DNA of 64,000 bases from an uncultured Pelagibacteraceae bacterium (GTDB lineage Bacteria; Pseudomonadota; Alphaproteobacteria; Pelagibacterales; Pelagibacteraceae): assembly GCA_902539445.1 (NCBI GenBank), contig CACBIY010000001.1:124001-188000 (forward strand), in the 5' to 3' direction. Numbering within the stretch: position 1 is the stretch's first letter; every line of letters starts with the position of its first letter. Positions 9,765 to 19,792 of this stretch are shown in pieces. The notes below the pieces were generated by a model, which saw only the letters and a list, made by a program, of their open reading frames with translations, had not been told where the DNA came from and did not search any database. A program made the translations under genes and the position numbers.

Positions 9765-11101
9765 TGTTTAAAAAAATTTTGATAGCTAACCGTGGAGAAA
9801 TTGCGGTCAGAATTATAAGGGCCTGTAAAGAGTGGGGAATTTCAACAGTTGCTGTTCATTCAGACGTAGATAAAGAAAGTATGCATGTAAGAATGGCAGA
9901 TGAAAGTGTTTGCATAGGTTCTCACCAACCAGCAAATAGTTATTTAAATATCCCGGCTTTACTTTCTGCAATTGAAATTACTAATTCGGAAGCTGTACAT
10001 CCTGGTTATGGTTTCCTCTCAGAAAATGCTAATTTTGCGAGAGCGCTTGAAGATAATAATATTAAATTTATAGGTGCATCATCAAAATTAATTGAGATGA
10101 TGGGAGACAAGATACAAGCAAAAAAAATTGCAAAAGAAAATGGTTTACCAGTTATTGAAGGATCTGAGGGTGGAGTTAAAGATGTTAAAGAAGCTAAAGA
10201 ATTATGTAAAAAAATTGGTTTTCCAGTTCTAATTAAGGCTTCTGGCGGTGGTGGTGGAAAAGGTATGAAAATCGTCTTTAAAGAAGAAGAATTTGAGACT
10301 TTGTTTTTGACTGCAAAATCTGAAGCTAAAAAATATTTTGGTAATGATGAAGTTTACATAGAAAAATTTTTTCAAAATCCAAGACATATCGAAGTTCAAA
10401 TTTTAGCTGGAAAAAATAAAACTATTCATCTTCATGAAAGAGATTGTTCTGTTCAAAGAAGACATCAGAAATTGATTGAGGAAACGCCAAGTCCTGTTTT
10501 AAATGATGAAATAAGAAAGGACCTTTTTGAAAAAACTGTAAAGATGGTATCAAAAATTGGCTATACAGGTGCTGGAACTGTTGAATTCATTTATGAAGAT
10601 GGAAAATTTTATTTTCTTGAAATGAATACAAGAGTTCAGGTTGAACATCCTGTTACTGAAATGGTAACAGGCATAGATATTATTAAGGAACAAATTTGGA
10701 TAGCATTTTCAGGAGAAACAGCTTTAAACCAAAGTGATATAAACCCAAGAGGGCATGCAATAGAATGTAGAATAAATGCTGAAGACGCTAGTAAAAATTT
10801 CCAACCATCCCCAGGATTAATTGGCATGTGTCACCAACCCTCAGGTTTCAGAACTAGAGTTGATGGTGCAATATATCAAGGTTATAGAGTGACTCCCTAT
10901 TATGATAGTATGATTTGTAAGTTAATTTGTCATGGTAGGAACAGATTAGAAGCGATTCAAAGAATGAATAGATCTTTAGATGAGTTTGTAATAGAGGGCA
11001 TTACAACAACAATTCCTTTACATAAAAAATTGCTTAATCATAAGAAATTTATCAACTCTGATTTCAATGTCAGTTGGTTAGATAAAGACAAGATACTTTA
11101 G
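9764..11101 (+). CDS. accC: Biotin carboxylase of acetyl-CoA carboxylase
   Basis: The 445-residue ATP-grasp enzyme carboxylates the biotin of AccB using ATP and bicarbonate. Visible motifs are FKKILIANRGEIAVR at the N-terminus, the glycine-rich ATP loop KASGGGGGKGMK, and the EMNTRVQVEHPVTEM metal/ATP site. Length matches the family. It ends the aroQ-accB-accC operon, and its TAG overlaps the TAA of the convergent DUF2155 gene by four bases. The carboxyltransferase genes accA and accD are not in the window. Confidence 0.96.
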   Translation: MFKKILIANRGEIAVRIIRACKEWGISTVAVHSDVDKESMHVRMADESVCIGSHQPANSYLNIPALLSAIEITNSEAVHPGYGFLSENANFARALEDNNIKFIGASSKLIEMMGDKIQAKKIAKENGLPVIEGSEGGVKDVKEAKELCKKIGFPVLIKASGGGGGKGMKIVFKEEEFETLFLTAKSEAKKYFGNDEVYIEKFFQNPRHIEVQILAGKNKTIHLHERDCSVQRRHQKLIEETPSPVLNDEIRKDLFEKTVKMVSKIGYTGAGTVEFIYEDGKFYFLEMNTRVQVEHPVTEMVTGIDIIKEQIWIAFSGETALNQSDINPRGHAIECRINAEDASKNFQPSPGLIGMCHQPSGFRTRVDGAIYQGYRVTPYYDSMICKLICHGRNRLEAIQRMNRSLDEFVIEGITTTIPLHKKLLNHKKFINSDFNVSWLDKDKIL

Positions 11102-11505
11102 TAACAACCAACAAGCCAAATATCATAAACTGGATGATCAAAAGGTACTATAGAGGGGCTTGATGAAAACATCCATCCATTGAAAACAAAAACATTATTT
11201 CTATCTTTTTTTGTTAAATCTCTTACTTGAATATATGCTTTGACCTCAGGGTTATCATCAAATTTGGAGTCTGTGCATTTTATACTTTTGATTGCTAAAT
11301 CTTTATAAATAAACTCCTTATCATTTACTAATTTAATTAACTCATTCTTAGAACTAATCTTATCTAATACCTTTATATCGGTATTATTTCCATCAAGATT
11401 AATTTCTGCATTAATCTTTAATGTAAAAAAAAATATAATTAATGAATATATAAATAAAAATAAGATTAAATTATTTCCAACTTTTATATTTTTTTTCAGT
11501 TGCAT
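11098..11505 (-). CDS. DUF2155 domain protein, secreted
   Basis: The 135-residue protein has an N-terminal hydrophobic segment (about residues 11-31) that looks like a signal peptide ending near INAEINL. The C-terminal half carries the DUF2155 pattern: a phenylalanine/tryptophan-rich FNGWMFSSSPS, then HPVYDIWLVGC. Members are found next to NDUFA12-type genes in many alphaproteobacteria, as here, but the function is unknown. The start overlaps the upstream NDUFA12 gene by 35 bases. No other suitable start leaves the signal peptide intact, so the overlap is probably real. Confidence 0.82.
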   Translation of the reverse strand: MQLKKNIKVGNNLILFLFIYSLIIFFFTLKINAEINLDGNNTDIKVLDKISSKNELIKLVNDKEFIYKDLAIKSIKCTDSKFDDNPEVKAYIQVRDLTKKDRNNVFVFNGWMFSSSPSIVPFDHPVYDIWLVGCY

Positions 11506-11830
11506 CTTTATTGTTCTTATTTGGATAATAAGCTGAGTCAGTACCAGTCAGGTTTGGCTGATGAGGTTTTTGCCACCCATGTTTTTCTAATTTATGAATA
11601 TTTTCAATTTTATTCGGCATAAAATGTATCCAAGAATACCATTCAACTGGAATTTTTGATGCATCAATCTCATCCGCATAGATAACCCATCTTTTCCCTT
11701 TTTTGTTTTGATAGTATTTATTTCCATACTCATCTGATCCAATAAATTTACCAGATAAAACAGTTTTGATTCTAGTACCGAATGTATCACGATTCCACCA
11801 AGTGAAAATTTTTTTTAAAAAAGTCAACAT
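11471..11830 (-). CDS. NDUFA12-type NADH:ubiquinone oxidoreductase subunit
   Basis: The 119-residue protein resembles mitochondrial complex I subunit NDUFA12 (B17.2). It starts with a TWWNRDTFGTRI segment, has the GSDEYGNKYYQ and KRWVIYADEIDASKIPVEW blocks, and ends with the PNLTGTDSAYYP motif. Alphaproteobacteria such as Paracoccus carry this accessory subunit in their complex I. It should sit on the peripheral arm at the membrane. The nuo genes themselves are not in the window. It is probably co-transcribed with the DUF2155 gene. Confidence 0.9.
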   Translation of the reverse strand: MLTFLKKIFTWWNRDTFGTRIKTVLSGKFIGSDEYGNKYYQNKKGKRWVIYADEIDASKIPVEWYSWIHFMPNKIENIHKLEKHGWQKPHQPNLTGTDSAYYPNKNNKDATEKKYKSWK

Positions 11831-11943
11831 ACAAAATTTTTAAATTTCAATTTTAAATTGTATAAATTAAATTAGACTAAAATATGTAAATGTATATAAG
11901 TAAAAAGACTCAAAGTTCAAATTTAAATTAAGGAACATTAAAA

Positions 11944-12768
11944 ATGGCAAAATATCTTGTAGAAACTTATTATACATGCACTTTTAAGGTAAATCATTAT
12001 CTAGATGACATTAATGAAACAGAGCTCAAAAATCTCGAAAAAAGAGACGATGGAAAATTTGAAGTTCTAGACGTAAAATTAGATAACAGAAAAACAAAGA
12101 GCCTTGATCCCAATAATAAAAAGAATGATCAAAACAAAAAAATTGATTTAGTTCAAGCTCAGAATGAGAACAAAACTACAAGTGTAGAGAAAATCGTTAC
12201 TCAATCTTTTTCAAAATCAGATAAATCTGGAAAAAGATTTAGTATGCCAGACAGAAGAAAAGGTTATATTCAAAAAGCAACAATTGGTGACCATAAAGTT
12301 TATTTACATACAGGTGAATATGAAGATGGTAAGATTGGTGAAATCTTTATTGATACTAGTAAAGAAGGTGAGCTAGTAAAAGCTTTAATGAATAATTTTG
12401 CAATAGCTGTATCACTTGGTCTTCAATATGGTGTCCCGTTAGACGAGTTTGTAAGTGCTTTTATAGGTACTAAATTTGAACCCTCAGGTAAAGTTAATGG
12501 TAATGATAGAATCTTAAGTGCATCTTCAATTCTAGATTATATATTTAGAGAACTTGCAATATCCTATCTTAATAGAGAGGATTTAGCACATACTCCTTCA
12601 ATAGGTAATTTAGATGCTTTTTCTTCAGATGAGAAAGATTCTGATGAACAAAATCAATTATTGAAGATAGTAAAAGATATTACGAGTAAAGGATTTGTAA
12701 GAAATAATTATAAAAAAAACCTAGTAGATTTATCTGATGTTAAAATAAGCCTTAAAGGTAAAAAATAA
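11944..12768 (+). CDS. Stand-alone TSCPD-like protein, related to the NrdJ C-terminal region
   Basis: The 274-residue protein has a unique N-terminus (1-60), a Lys/Asn-rich linker, and a core at about residues 101-216. The core ([61 protein letters not shown]) closely matches the C-terminal TSCPD region of adenosylcobalamin-dependent ribonucleotide reductase. The TSCPD peptide itself and the C-terminal redox cysteines are absent; the only cysteine is at residue 12. It is therefore not a reductase by itself and may bind or regulate one. A weak AAGGAA ribosome site precedes the ATG. It abuts convergent aspS with no gap. Confidence 0.75.
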   Translation: MAKYLVETYYTCTFKVNHYLDDINETELKNLEKRDDGKFEVLDVKLDNRKTKSLDPNNKKNDQNKKIDLVQAQNENKTTSVEKIVTQSFSKSDKSGKRFSMPDRRKGYIQKATIGDHKVYLHTGEYEDGKIGEIFIDTSKEGELVKALMNNFAIAVSLGLQYGVPLDEFVSAFIGTKFEPSGKVNGNDRILSASSILDYIFRELAISYLNREDLAHTPSIGNLDAFSSDEKDSDEQNQLLKIVKDITSKGFVRNNYKKNLVDLSDVKISLKGKK

Positions 12769-14553
12769 TTATTTTTTATTTTTTATTGATAAATTTAATT
12801 CCTTCAGTTGATTTTCACTTACACTGGATGGTGCGTTCATCATTAAATCTTGCGCATTTTGATTCATCGGAAACATTGTAACTTCTCGAATATTCTTTTC
12901 ATTTGCCAATAACATAATTATTCTATCAATACCAGGAGCAATACCGCCATGTGGGGGTGCACCATAACTTAGTGCATTTATCATACCGCTGAATTTTTTA
13001 TCAACATCAGATTTTGAATAACCTGCAATATCGAATAGTTTATACATAAGATCTGGAATATGATTTCTTATGGCGCCTGATGACAACTCTATGCCGTTAC
13101 AAACAATATCATATTGGTATGCAAGAATTTCTAATGGTTTATCAAAGTTAATTTTATTGATATCTCCTTGTGGCATTGAAAAAGGATTATGGCTGAATTT
13201 AATTTTCTTAGTTTGATTATCTATTTCATACATAGGGTAATCTACGATCCAGCAGAATGCAAAAACATTTTCATCGATAATACCTAAATCTTGTCCAATT
13301 TTATCTCTAGCTAAAGAAGTAATCTTTTCAACTTCTTCTTGATTACCACAAGCAAGAAAAATACTATCACCTACTTTTGCATTTGTTTTTTTCATAATTT
13401 CATCTAGAGAGTCTTTTGAAAAAAATTTGCCTACAGGACCTTTTGCTGAAATTTCTTTTTCTTTTTCAATCGTAAAGTAAGCAAGACCTGATGCTCCTTG
13501 CTCTTTGGCCCATTTATCAATATTATCGAAAAAACTTCGAGGTTTATCTTTTGTATTTTTTGTAACAATACATCTTACTTTAGATCCAGATTTAACTAGT
13601 TTTTTAAATATTTCGAAAGAGACATCTTCTCTTAAAAAAATTTCAGTAATATCATTTATAATCAATGGATTTCTTAAATCTGGTTTATCTGTTCCATACT
13701 TTAGCATCGTTTCCTTGAAAGAAATTCTAGGAAATTGATTAAATAACAATTTCTTTTTTGAAAATTTTTTAAAAGTGTTAACAAATAACTTTTCTACTAC
13801 ATCAAATACATCTTCTTGATCAACAAAAGACATTTCTAAATCTAATTGGTAGAACTCACCAGGACTTCTATCAGCTCTTGCATCTTCATCTCTAAAGCAA
13901 GGAGCAATTTGAAAATACCTATCAAAACCAGAAACCATTACTAATTGTTTAAATTGTTGAGGTGCTTGTGGAAGAGCATAAAATTTTCCAGGATTTAATC
14001 TACTTGGCACTAAAAAATCTCTTGCTCCCTCAGGACTTGAAGAAGTTAAAATTGGTGTTTGAAATTCTAAAAATCCAATTTTAATCATCTCATTTCTAAT
14101 AAATGAAATAACTTTTGATCTTAATATAATATTTTCATGAATTTTTTTTCTTCTTAAATCTAAAAAACGATACTTAAGTCTTATTTCTTCTGCATATTCA
14201 CGATCAGTAAAAACTGGTAAGGGAAGTTCTTTGCATTCACCAAGAACTTTAAAATTTTTGATTACTACTTCAATTTCTCCAGTTTCGATTTCCTTATTGA
14301 TTGAGTCTTTTGACCTTTCAATTACTTTTCCATCAATCTTAATTACTGTCTCTAATTGTATTTTTTCCAATTTTTTAAAATTAGAATTTTCTTTGTCTAT
14401 AATACACTGCGTAATCCCGTAGTTATCTCTTAAATCTATGAACAAAAGATTTCCATGATCCCTTTTTTTATTTATCCAACCTGAGAGACTTACATCATCT
14501 CCAACTTTTTCTTTTCTTAATTCGTTGCATTTATGAGTTCTAAATTTATTCAA
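12769..14553 (-). CDS. aspS: Aspartyl-tRNA synthetase, bacterial type
   Basis: This 594-residue class II synthetase has an N-terminal OB-fold anticodon-binding domain (VSLSGWINKKRDHGNLLFID), motif 2 with FRDEDARADRSPGEFYQLD, a GAD insertion domain in the middle, and motif 3 in GAPPHGGIAPGIDRIIML. It charges tRNA-Asp, and possibly tRNA-Asn if the organism uses the indirect amidotransferase route, which cannot be decided here. The start is TTG right after the TAA of the HdaA-like gene. It is accepted because RTHKCNELR is the conserved family N-terminus and GGGAGAA sits upstream. Confidence 0.95.
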   Translation of the reverse strand: MNKFRTHKCNELRKEKVGDDVSLSGWINKKRDHGNLLFIDLRDNYGITQCIIDKENSNFKKLEKIQLETVIKIDGKVIERSKDSINKEIETGEIEVVIKNFKVLGECKELPLPVFTDREYAEEIRLKYRFLDLRRKKIHENIILRSKVISFIRNEMIKIGFLEFQTPILTSSSPEGARDFLVPSRLNPGKFYALPQAPQQFKQLVMVSGFDRYFQIAPCFRDEDARADRSPGEFYQLDLEMSFVDQEDVFDVVEKLFVNTFKKFSKKKLLFNQFPRISFKETMLKYGTDKPDLRNPLIINDITEIFLREDVSFEIFKKLVKSGSKVRCIVTKNTKDKPRSFFDNIDKWAKEQGASGLAYFTIEKEKEISAKGPVGKFFSKDSLDEIMKKTNAKVGDSIFLACGNQEEVEKITSLARDKIGQDLGIIDENVFAFCWIVDYPMYEIDNQTKKIKFSHNPFSMPQGDINKINFDKPLEILAYQYDIVCNGIELSSGAIRNHIPDLMYKLFDIAGYSKSDVDKKFSGMINALSYGAPPHGGIAPGIDRIIMLLANEKNIREVTMFPMNQNAQDLMMNAPSSVSENQLKELNLSIKNKK

Positions 14554-15216
14554 TTATTCTCCCAAGACTTCTTTTATAATTTTGAAATCAATAGATTTTT
14601 TTTTTTTTAAACTTAATTGATCGATCTTATATATGAAATCATATATTTTACTATACGATCTCTCAATTCTTTTGATAATAAACTCAATAAATTTATCTTC
14701 CAGGGAAATTTGCCTATCAGATAAGTTTTTTAATATAATTGCAAATATCAACTCATCATCTGGTTTTTCAATATTTAATAAAATAAAATTTTTTGTTCTA
14801 GATTTTAAATCTTTTAAATCAAAACGGATGCTAACTATTGGTTTTACAGATGTAACAATGATGAATTTATTATCTTGTTCAATTAAATTTAAAAGACTGT
14901 AAAGCAGTTTTTCATCTACATCTGAACATAAATTTTCAATTATAATATTCTCATTAATCTTTATCTTTTTTAGATCATCATTTTGTAAAGATTTACTATC
15001 TATCTTGATGCCTTTATTTTTTTGTAAAAAAATATTCATCAAATGAGTTTTTCCAGATAATTTTTCTCCTGCAACATTCACAAAATTTCTCTCCCATTTT
15101 GGCCATGTATTCAAAAAATCAAATACGTGTTTATTACTTTTTGAAAGATAAAAATCGTCGTTTTTAAAATTTTTTTCATAATCAAATTTGATTATTGTCT
15201 GATCTAAATCTCTCAT
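14554..15216 (-). CDS. HdaA-like DnaA paralogue (regulatory inactivation of DnaA)
   Basis: The 220-residue AAA+ protein lacks the DnaA DNA-binding domain. The N-terminus FDFLNTWPKWERNFVNVAGE and a Walker A variant (GEKLSGKTHLM) match DnaA-related proteins. In Caulobacter, HdaA works with the DNA polymerase clamp to make DnaA hydrolyse ATP after initiation. Sequence here is divergent and rich in Lys/Ile. It overlaps the DUF2066 gene by four bases (ATGA) and abuts aspS, so the three are probably one transcript. Hda/HdaA is the best match, but a clamp-binding motif was not clearly seen. Confidence 0.72.
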   Translation of the reverse strand: MRDLDQTIIKFDYEKNFKNDDFYLSKSNKHVFDFLNTWPKWERNFVNVAGEKLSGKTHLMNIFLQKNKGIKIDSKSLQNDDLKKIKINENIIIENLCSDVDEKLLYSLLNLIEQDNKFIIVTSVKPIVSIRFDLKDLKSRTKNFILLNIEKPDDELIFAIILKNLSDRQISLEDKFIEFIIKRIERSYSKIYDFIYKIDQLSLKKKKSIDFKIIKEVLGE

Positions 15217-16274
15217 TCAATTATCCAAACTTTTTTTTGTGTATTTAAATTATATTTTCTATTTTTCATTATATTAATAAAATTTTGAACTGTTCCATTA
15301 AATAAAACTTCGTAAAATACAAATTCTTTATTAAATTTTTTTACAGAATAGTCGCTTACGAGATCTATTTCATTTAAAAATAGTTCAAAATTATTTGATT
15401 TTTTCAAATTATCATTTTTAATCTTTATTGTAATTGGAACTTTTATTGAAGTATTTATTTCATTAAATTTTTTCCAAGTATCTTCAAATAAATTTTTCAA
15501 ATTCTCGATTAAAATATTTAGATCTGCTTCATTATTTATATCTATATTCTTGAAAGTATCATTCTTTATTATCTCATTTTTATCAAAATAAATTTTCGTT
15601 AAAATTCTCACTTCATTATTTCCTCTGAAAATAAGAGAAATGATAGACTTCTTTAAAAAATATTTTTTTGTAATCTCATTAAAATCATAAGTTTCTATTT
15701 CATCTAATTTTTCTTTTATTAGATTTAAATCTTCAAGGTCCTCTGAAGGTAATAAATAATTAATTAATTGATACTTTTTATTTGTTTTATTCCAATTAAT
15801 ATAAATTGGATTATTTGAAAAAATTGAAAGATTATTTCCATTTTCATTTATGATAATTGGGATAAATAAAAATTGCTCTTTAAGTATTTGTGATGGAAAA
15901 ATATTTTTCTTTTCTAAATACCTAAAAATTCTTTTTTTATTAAATGAGACACCTAAGTTTACAAAATATTTTTGATCTATAAATTTTTCTTCTTTAATCG
16001 AGAATGTTTCAATCATGCCTTTTATTTCATTTAATCTAATATTATCAATTTTTGTAAAATCCGAAGATTTGATTAAAGAATAGACTAATTCAAAAAAAGC
16101 TTTCTTAAATCCTAAATCAATTACTTTATTTTTATCAAAATTTATTTCAAATGGTTGGGTAATTTCAATATCATTGATTTCAAAAGATTTTGCTTTGACA
16201 GAGTCTGTGGAAAAGAAAAATATTATTAAAGCTAGGGCAGAAAAAAAAATATATAAACGTTTGATATAATACAT
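15213..16274 (-). CDS. DUF2066-like exported protein
   Basis: The 353-residue protein has an N-terminal hydrophobic segment (about residues 7-28) ending SVKAKSFEI, consistent with a cleaved signal peptide. The body fits the DUF2066 pattern: an early AFFELVYSLIKSSDF block, a YFVNLGVSFNKKRIFRYLEKK strand-helix segment, then FIPIII. No function is established for the family. It lies divergent to purM with 23 bases between starts and is followed by the HdaA-like gene, a neighbourhood seen in other alphaproteobacteria. The domain call is by eye and moderate. Confidence 0.55.
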   Translation of the reverse strand: MYYIKRLYIFFSALALIIFFFSTDSVKAKSFEINDIEITQPFEINFDKNKVIDLGFKKAFFELVYSLIKSSDFTKIDNIRLNEIKGMIETFSIKEEKFIDQKYFVNLGVSFNKKRIFRYLEKKNIFPSQILKEQFLFIPIIINENGNNLSIFSNNPIYINWNKTNKKYQLINYLLPSEDLEDLNLIKEKLDEIETYDFNEITKKYFLKKSIISLIFRGNNEVRILTKIYFDKNEIIKNDTFKNIDINNEADLNILIENLKNLFEDTWKKFNEINTSIKVPITIKIKNDNLKKSNNFELFLNEIDLVSDYSVKKFNKEFVFYEVLFNGTVQNFINIMKNRKYNLNTQKKVWIIE

Positions 16275-16297
16275 ACTTATATTTAAAACCTATATTA

Positions 16298-17326
16298 ATG
16301 AATAAAAATCTCTTTACCTATAAAAAAAGCGGGGTCAATATTAATGCAGCGGATAAATTTGTAAGTTTCATATCTACTATTTCATCAAAAAAAAGAGGCA
16401 ATAAAAAGAATAATAATATTGGTGGCTTTGGCTCTGTCTCAGATTTGCCCAAAGATATAAAAAATCCAAAAATAGTGGCTTGTACCGATGGAGTGGGAAC
16501 TAAAATTGAAATCGCAAACTTACTAAAAAAATATGACACAATTGGAATAGATCTAGTTGCAATGAGTGTAAATGATTTAATTGTACAAGGCGCAAAACCT
16601 TTGTTTTTTTTAGACTATATCTCAATTAATAAAATAGATCTAAAAAAAATGAAATCCATAATTCGTGGGATTCTTAAAGGATGTGATATTTCAGAATGCA
16701 GTTTAGTTGGCGGTGAGACTGCTGAAATGCCAGACACTTATGAGAAGGGTAAATTTGATATAGCTGGTTTTGCAGTTGGAGTTACAAATAAAAAAAATAT
16801 ACTTAATAAAAATAAGATTAAAAATGGAGATTTAATTTTGGCTATTCCATCTAGTGGCTTACACTCAAATGGTTTTTCACTTGTTAGACATTTGTTGAAA
16901 ATAAAAAAAGTAAATGTTAAAAAAAATTCCTTTCTTAAAAAAGAATTAATAAGACCAACAAAAATTTATGTAAAAGAAATCTTGAGTCTTGTAAAAAGAA
17001 ATTTGTTAAATGGTTGTGCCAATATCACTGGTGGTGGAATAGCTGATAATATAAGAAGAGTTATTCCTAATAACCTGTGCGCAGAAATAGATTTAAATAA
17101 AATTAAACCTCTTAAGATTTTTAATTGGCTTAAGAAGAATAAAATAAGTGATAGCGAAATGCTTAAAACTTTTAATTGTGGAGTTGGATTTTGTATAATA
17201 ATAAATCCTAAAAATATTAAAAAGATAAATAAATTTTTTTCAAAAAAGTATAAGCCCTATATTATTGGTAAAATTTCAAAAAATAATAATAAAGTAAGTC
17301 TTTATGGTAAAATTAACTGGCTATAA
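16298..17326 (+). CDS. purM: Phosphoribosylformylglycinamidine cyclo-ligase (AIR synthetase)
   Basis: The 342-residue enzyme makes aminoimidazole ribotide from FGAM with ATP in purine synthesis. It has the N-terminal YKKSGVNINAADKF start, the VACTDGVGTKI ATP-binding stretch, VGGETAEMPDTY and the C-terminal NITGGGIADNI loop. A TATAAT at 16265-16270, inside the start of the divergent DUF2066 gene, is a possible -10 box. It overlaps purN by 23 bases, so the two steps of one pathway are coupled. Confidence 0.95.
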   Translation: MNKNLFTYKKSGVNINAADKFVSFISTISSKKRGNKKNNNIGGFGSVSDLPKDIKNPKIVACTDGVGTKIEIANLLKKYDTIGIDLVAMSVNDLIVQGAKPLFFLDYISINKIDLKKMKSIIRGILKGCDISECSLVGGETAEMPDTYEKGKFDIAGFAVGVTNKKNILNKNKIKNGDLILAIPSSGLHSNGFSLVRHLLKIKKVNVKKNSFLKKELIRPTKIYVKEILSLVKRNLLNGCANITGGGIADNIRRVIPNNLCAEIDLNKIKPLKIFNWLKKNKISDSEMLKTFNCGVGFCIIINPKNIKKINKFFSKKYKPYIIGKISKNNNKVSLYGKINWL

Positions 17327-17885
17327 AAAAATTAAGTCTGCAGTTTTTATTTCTGGTACCGGTAGCAATTTAAAGTCTTTAATAAAATTTTCTAAAACAA
17401 GAAAATCACCAATTTCTATAAATTTAATAATCTCAAATAACCCTAGAGCTAAAGGTTTAAAGCTTGGGAAAATAAACAATATAAAGAAAAAAGTGTTTGA
17501 TTTTAAAAAAAATCATAAAACTGAAAATCAGATAATTTCTGTTCTAAAAGAGCATAAAATTGACATGATATGTCTAGCGGGATTTATGACTATTTTATCC
17601 AAAAATTTCATCACTAAATTTAGAGGTAAAATTTTAAATATTCATCCCTCATTACTTCCTAAATATAAAGGGTTAAATACTCATCAAAGAGCTTTGAACA
17701 ATAATGAAAAATATTCAGGATGCACTGTCCATTTTGTTAATTCAAAGTTAGATTCAGGTAAAATTATTTTACAAAAAAAAGTAAAAATTTCAAAAAATGA
17801 AACAAAGGGGTCTCTAGCTAAAAAAGTGCTTGTTCAAGAACATAAGCTTTATCCAAAAGCTATTTTAAAAGTTTTTAATCTTTGA
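17304..17885 (+). CDS. purN: Phosphoribosylglycinamide formyltransferase
   Basis: The 193-residue enzyme transfers the formyl group of 10-formyl-THF to glycinamide ribonucleotide. Motifs include AVFISGTGSNLKSLI at the N-terminus, LAGFMTILS, the catalytic IHPSLLPKYKGLNTHQRAL loop with the active-site histidine, and GCTVHFVNSKLDSG with the key aspartate. The start overlaps purM by 23 bases. It converges on ndk with an 11-base overlap, leaving no space for a classical terminator. Confidence 0.95.
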   Translation: MVKLTGYKKIKSAVFISGTGSNLKSLIKFSKTRKSPISINLIISNNPRAKGLKLGKINNIKKKVFDFKKNHKTENQIISVLKEHKIDMICLAGFMTILSKNFITKFRGKILNIHPSLLPKYKGLNTHQRALNNNEKYSGCTVHFVNSKLDSGKIILQKKVKISKNETKGSLAKKVLVQEHKLYPKAILKVFNL

Positions 17886-18285
17886 AGAAAAAATCAATTT
17901 CTATTTTAGCATTTTCAGCACTATCAGATCCATGTACAGAATTTTTATCAATTGAAATCCCGTATTTTTTTCGGATAGTTCCATCCACTGCATCTATCGG
18001 ATTTGTAGCTCCCATAAGTTCTCTATTTGCTTTTACTGCATTTTCTTTTTGAAGAATCATAACAACTATTGGACCAGAAGAAAGATAGTCACATAAATCA
18101 TTATAAAATGGCTTTGTTTCATGTACTTTATAAAATTTTTCAGCCTCAGCCTTTTCAATTTGAATTTTTTTTTCTTTAAAAATTTGGAAACCATTACTTT
18201 TAAACATTTCTTTAATTTCGCCCTCAAGATTTCTTTCTACAGCATCGGGTTTAATAATGGATAAGGTTTGTTCAATATTACTCAT
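17875..18285 (-). CDS. ndk: Nucleoside diphosphate kinase
   Basis: The 136-residue enzyme balances nucleoside triphosphates by moving the gamma phosphate through a histidine. It has the N-terminal [13 protein letters not shown] and the active-site [12 protein letters not shown] with the phosphorylated histidine. It overlaps the pepA end by eight bases, with AGAGGAT upstream of the ATG as a good ribosome site, so it is co-translated with pepA. Length is normal. Confidence 0.96.
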   Translation of the reverse strand: MSNIEQTLSIIKPDAVERNLEGEIKEMFKSNGFQIFKEKKIQIEKAEAEKFYKVHETKPFYNDLCDYLSSGPIVVMILQKENAVKANRELMGATNPIDAVDGTIRKKYGISIDKNSVHGSDSAENAKIEIDFFFKD

Positions 18286-19732
18286 AATGATCCTCTATGA
18301 GTTTGTTTAATAATCTAACTCCATAACCTGTTGCACCACCTGAATTTAAAGCTCCACCGTACTTTGAAAACGCCATACCAGCTATATCCAAGTGTGCCCA
18401 AGGAGTTTTATTTAAAATAAATCTTTGTAGAAATTGTGCAGCAGTAGTAGAACCAGCTCCACCAACATAATTTATATTTTGCATATCTGCATTTTTTGAG
18501 TCTATCAATTTATCGTAATTTTTATTTAAAGGCATCCTCCAGACCTTCTCTTCAACATGCTCACCTGACTCGATCAATTGTTGAGACAATTTATCATCAT
18601 TAGAAAATAAACCTGCATATTCAGAGCCTAGTGAAACAATAATTGCTCCTGTCAAAGTTGCTAGATCTACAATAAACTTTGGTTTAAATTTTTCCTCGGT
18701 ATAAGTAAGTGCATCTGCAAGTACCAATCTTCCCTCTGCATCGGTATTTAAAATCTCCACTGTTTTACCACTATAAGACTTAACAATATCACCAGGTCTT
18801 TGCGCATTACCTCCAGGCATATTTTCAACTAGTCCAACTACTCCCACTGCATTAATTTTTGCTTTTCTCAAAGCTAAGCTTTTCATTAGTCCGACTACTA
18901 CTGCGGACCCTGCCATGTCATAAGTCATATCTTCCATAAACTTAGCTGGCTTTAATGATATACCGCCAGTATCAAAACAAACACCTTTCCCAACAAAAGC
19001 TAAAGGTTTAGATTTATCTTTAGATCCATTCCATTCCATTGTTACAAGATAAGATCCTCTAATACTTCCTTGGCCAACACCCAGCAAGGTATTCATACCT
19101 AATTTTTTTAACTCTTTATCATTATAAATTTTTATTTTTAAACCAAATTTACTTAAAGTTTTAATTCTTTTAGCATATTCATCTGGGTGTAAAATATTTC
19201 CAGGCTCTGATACTAAATCTCTAGTATAAAAAGTCCCTTTTTCTATAGAACTAAATTTTAATTGTTCTTTACTGTTAGGAATATTCTTACCTACTATATT
19301 AATAGAAATATCACCTTTGTTTTTTTTTGTTTTATATTTTTCAAATTTATAGGATTTTAGTTTTACTCCGTGTAAAAAATATCCAAGAATATTTTTTAAT
19401 CCTTTTGGAATAGTGTCTGAATTAACGATATATTGTATTTCTTTTAACTCATTTAAAATATCATAGCATTTGGCACCTAAATTTTCTGCATCAGAGCTAG
19501 TAAGATTTTTTTTGATTGAAACTAAAATTATTTTTTTTTTTGAGCTAATGTCAAAACTTATAATTTTTTTTTTAGTATCTTTTTTTTTAAGAATATCTGA
19601 AATGTAAGAATACTCTGAATTAGAGATGTGTTTTTTTAAACCAGTAATATTGAATTTTTCATCAGCAAATAATATCAAATTTGCATTAGATTTACTTAAT
19701 ACCTGTTTTTTAAAATTAATTTTAATATTCAT
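18278..19732 (-). CDS. pepA: Leucyl aminopeptidase (M17)
   Basis: The protein of about 484 residues is a cytosolic two-metal aminopeptidase. The M17 signature [14 protein letters not shown] is present, along with [16 protein letters not shown] and [11 protein letters not shown] with metal and substrate residues. The ATG at 19732 is preferred over an upstream TTG at 19747 because the extension (MYLIF) is not family-like. It lies divergent to lptF across 60 bases and is followed by ndk. It degrades peptides to amino acids. Some homologues also bind DNA, which cannot be judged here. Confidence 0.95.
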   Translation of the reverse strand: MNIKINFKKQVLSKSNANLILFADEKFNITGLKKHISNSEYSYISDILKKKDTKKKIISFDISSKKKIILVSIKKNLTSSDAENLGAKCYDILNELKEIQYIVNSDTIPKGLKNILGYFLHGVKLKSYKFEKYKTKKNKGDISINIVGKNIPNSKEQLKFSSIEKGTFYTRDLVSEPGNILHPDEYAKRIKTLSKFGLKIKIYNDKELKKLGMNTLLGVGQGSIRGSYLVTMEWNGSKDKSKPLAFVGKGVCFDTGGISLKPAKFMEDMTYDMAGSAVVVGLMKSLALRKAKINAVGVVGLVENMPGGNAQRPGDIVKSYSGKTVEILNTDAEGRLVLADALTYTEEKFKPKFIVDLATLTGAIIVSLGSEYAGLFSNDDKLSQQLIESGEHVEEKVWRMPLNKNYDKLIDSKNADMQNINYVGGAGSTTAAQFLQRFILNKTPWAHLDIAGMAFSKYGGALNSGGATGYGVRLLNKLIEDHYE

Positions 19733-19792
19733 AAAAATTAAATACAATCTGTACGAGATAATGCTATATATGAGTAAAACAATTATATTTCA

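Noticed and set aside
19733-19747. TTG start giving PepA five more residues
   Set aside because: An ATG follows directly and fits the family N-terminus better.
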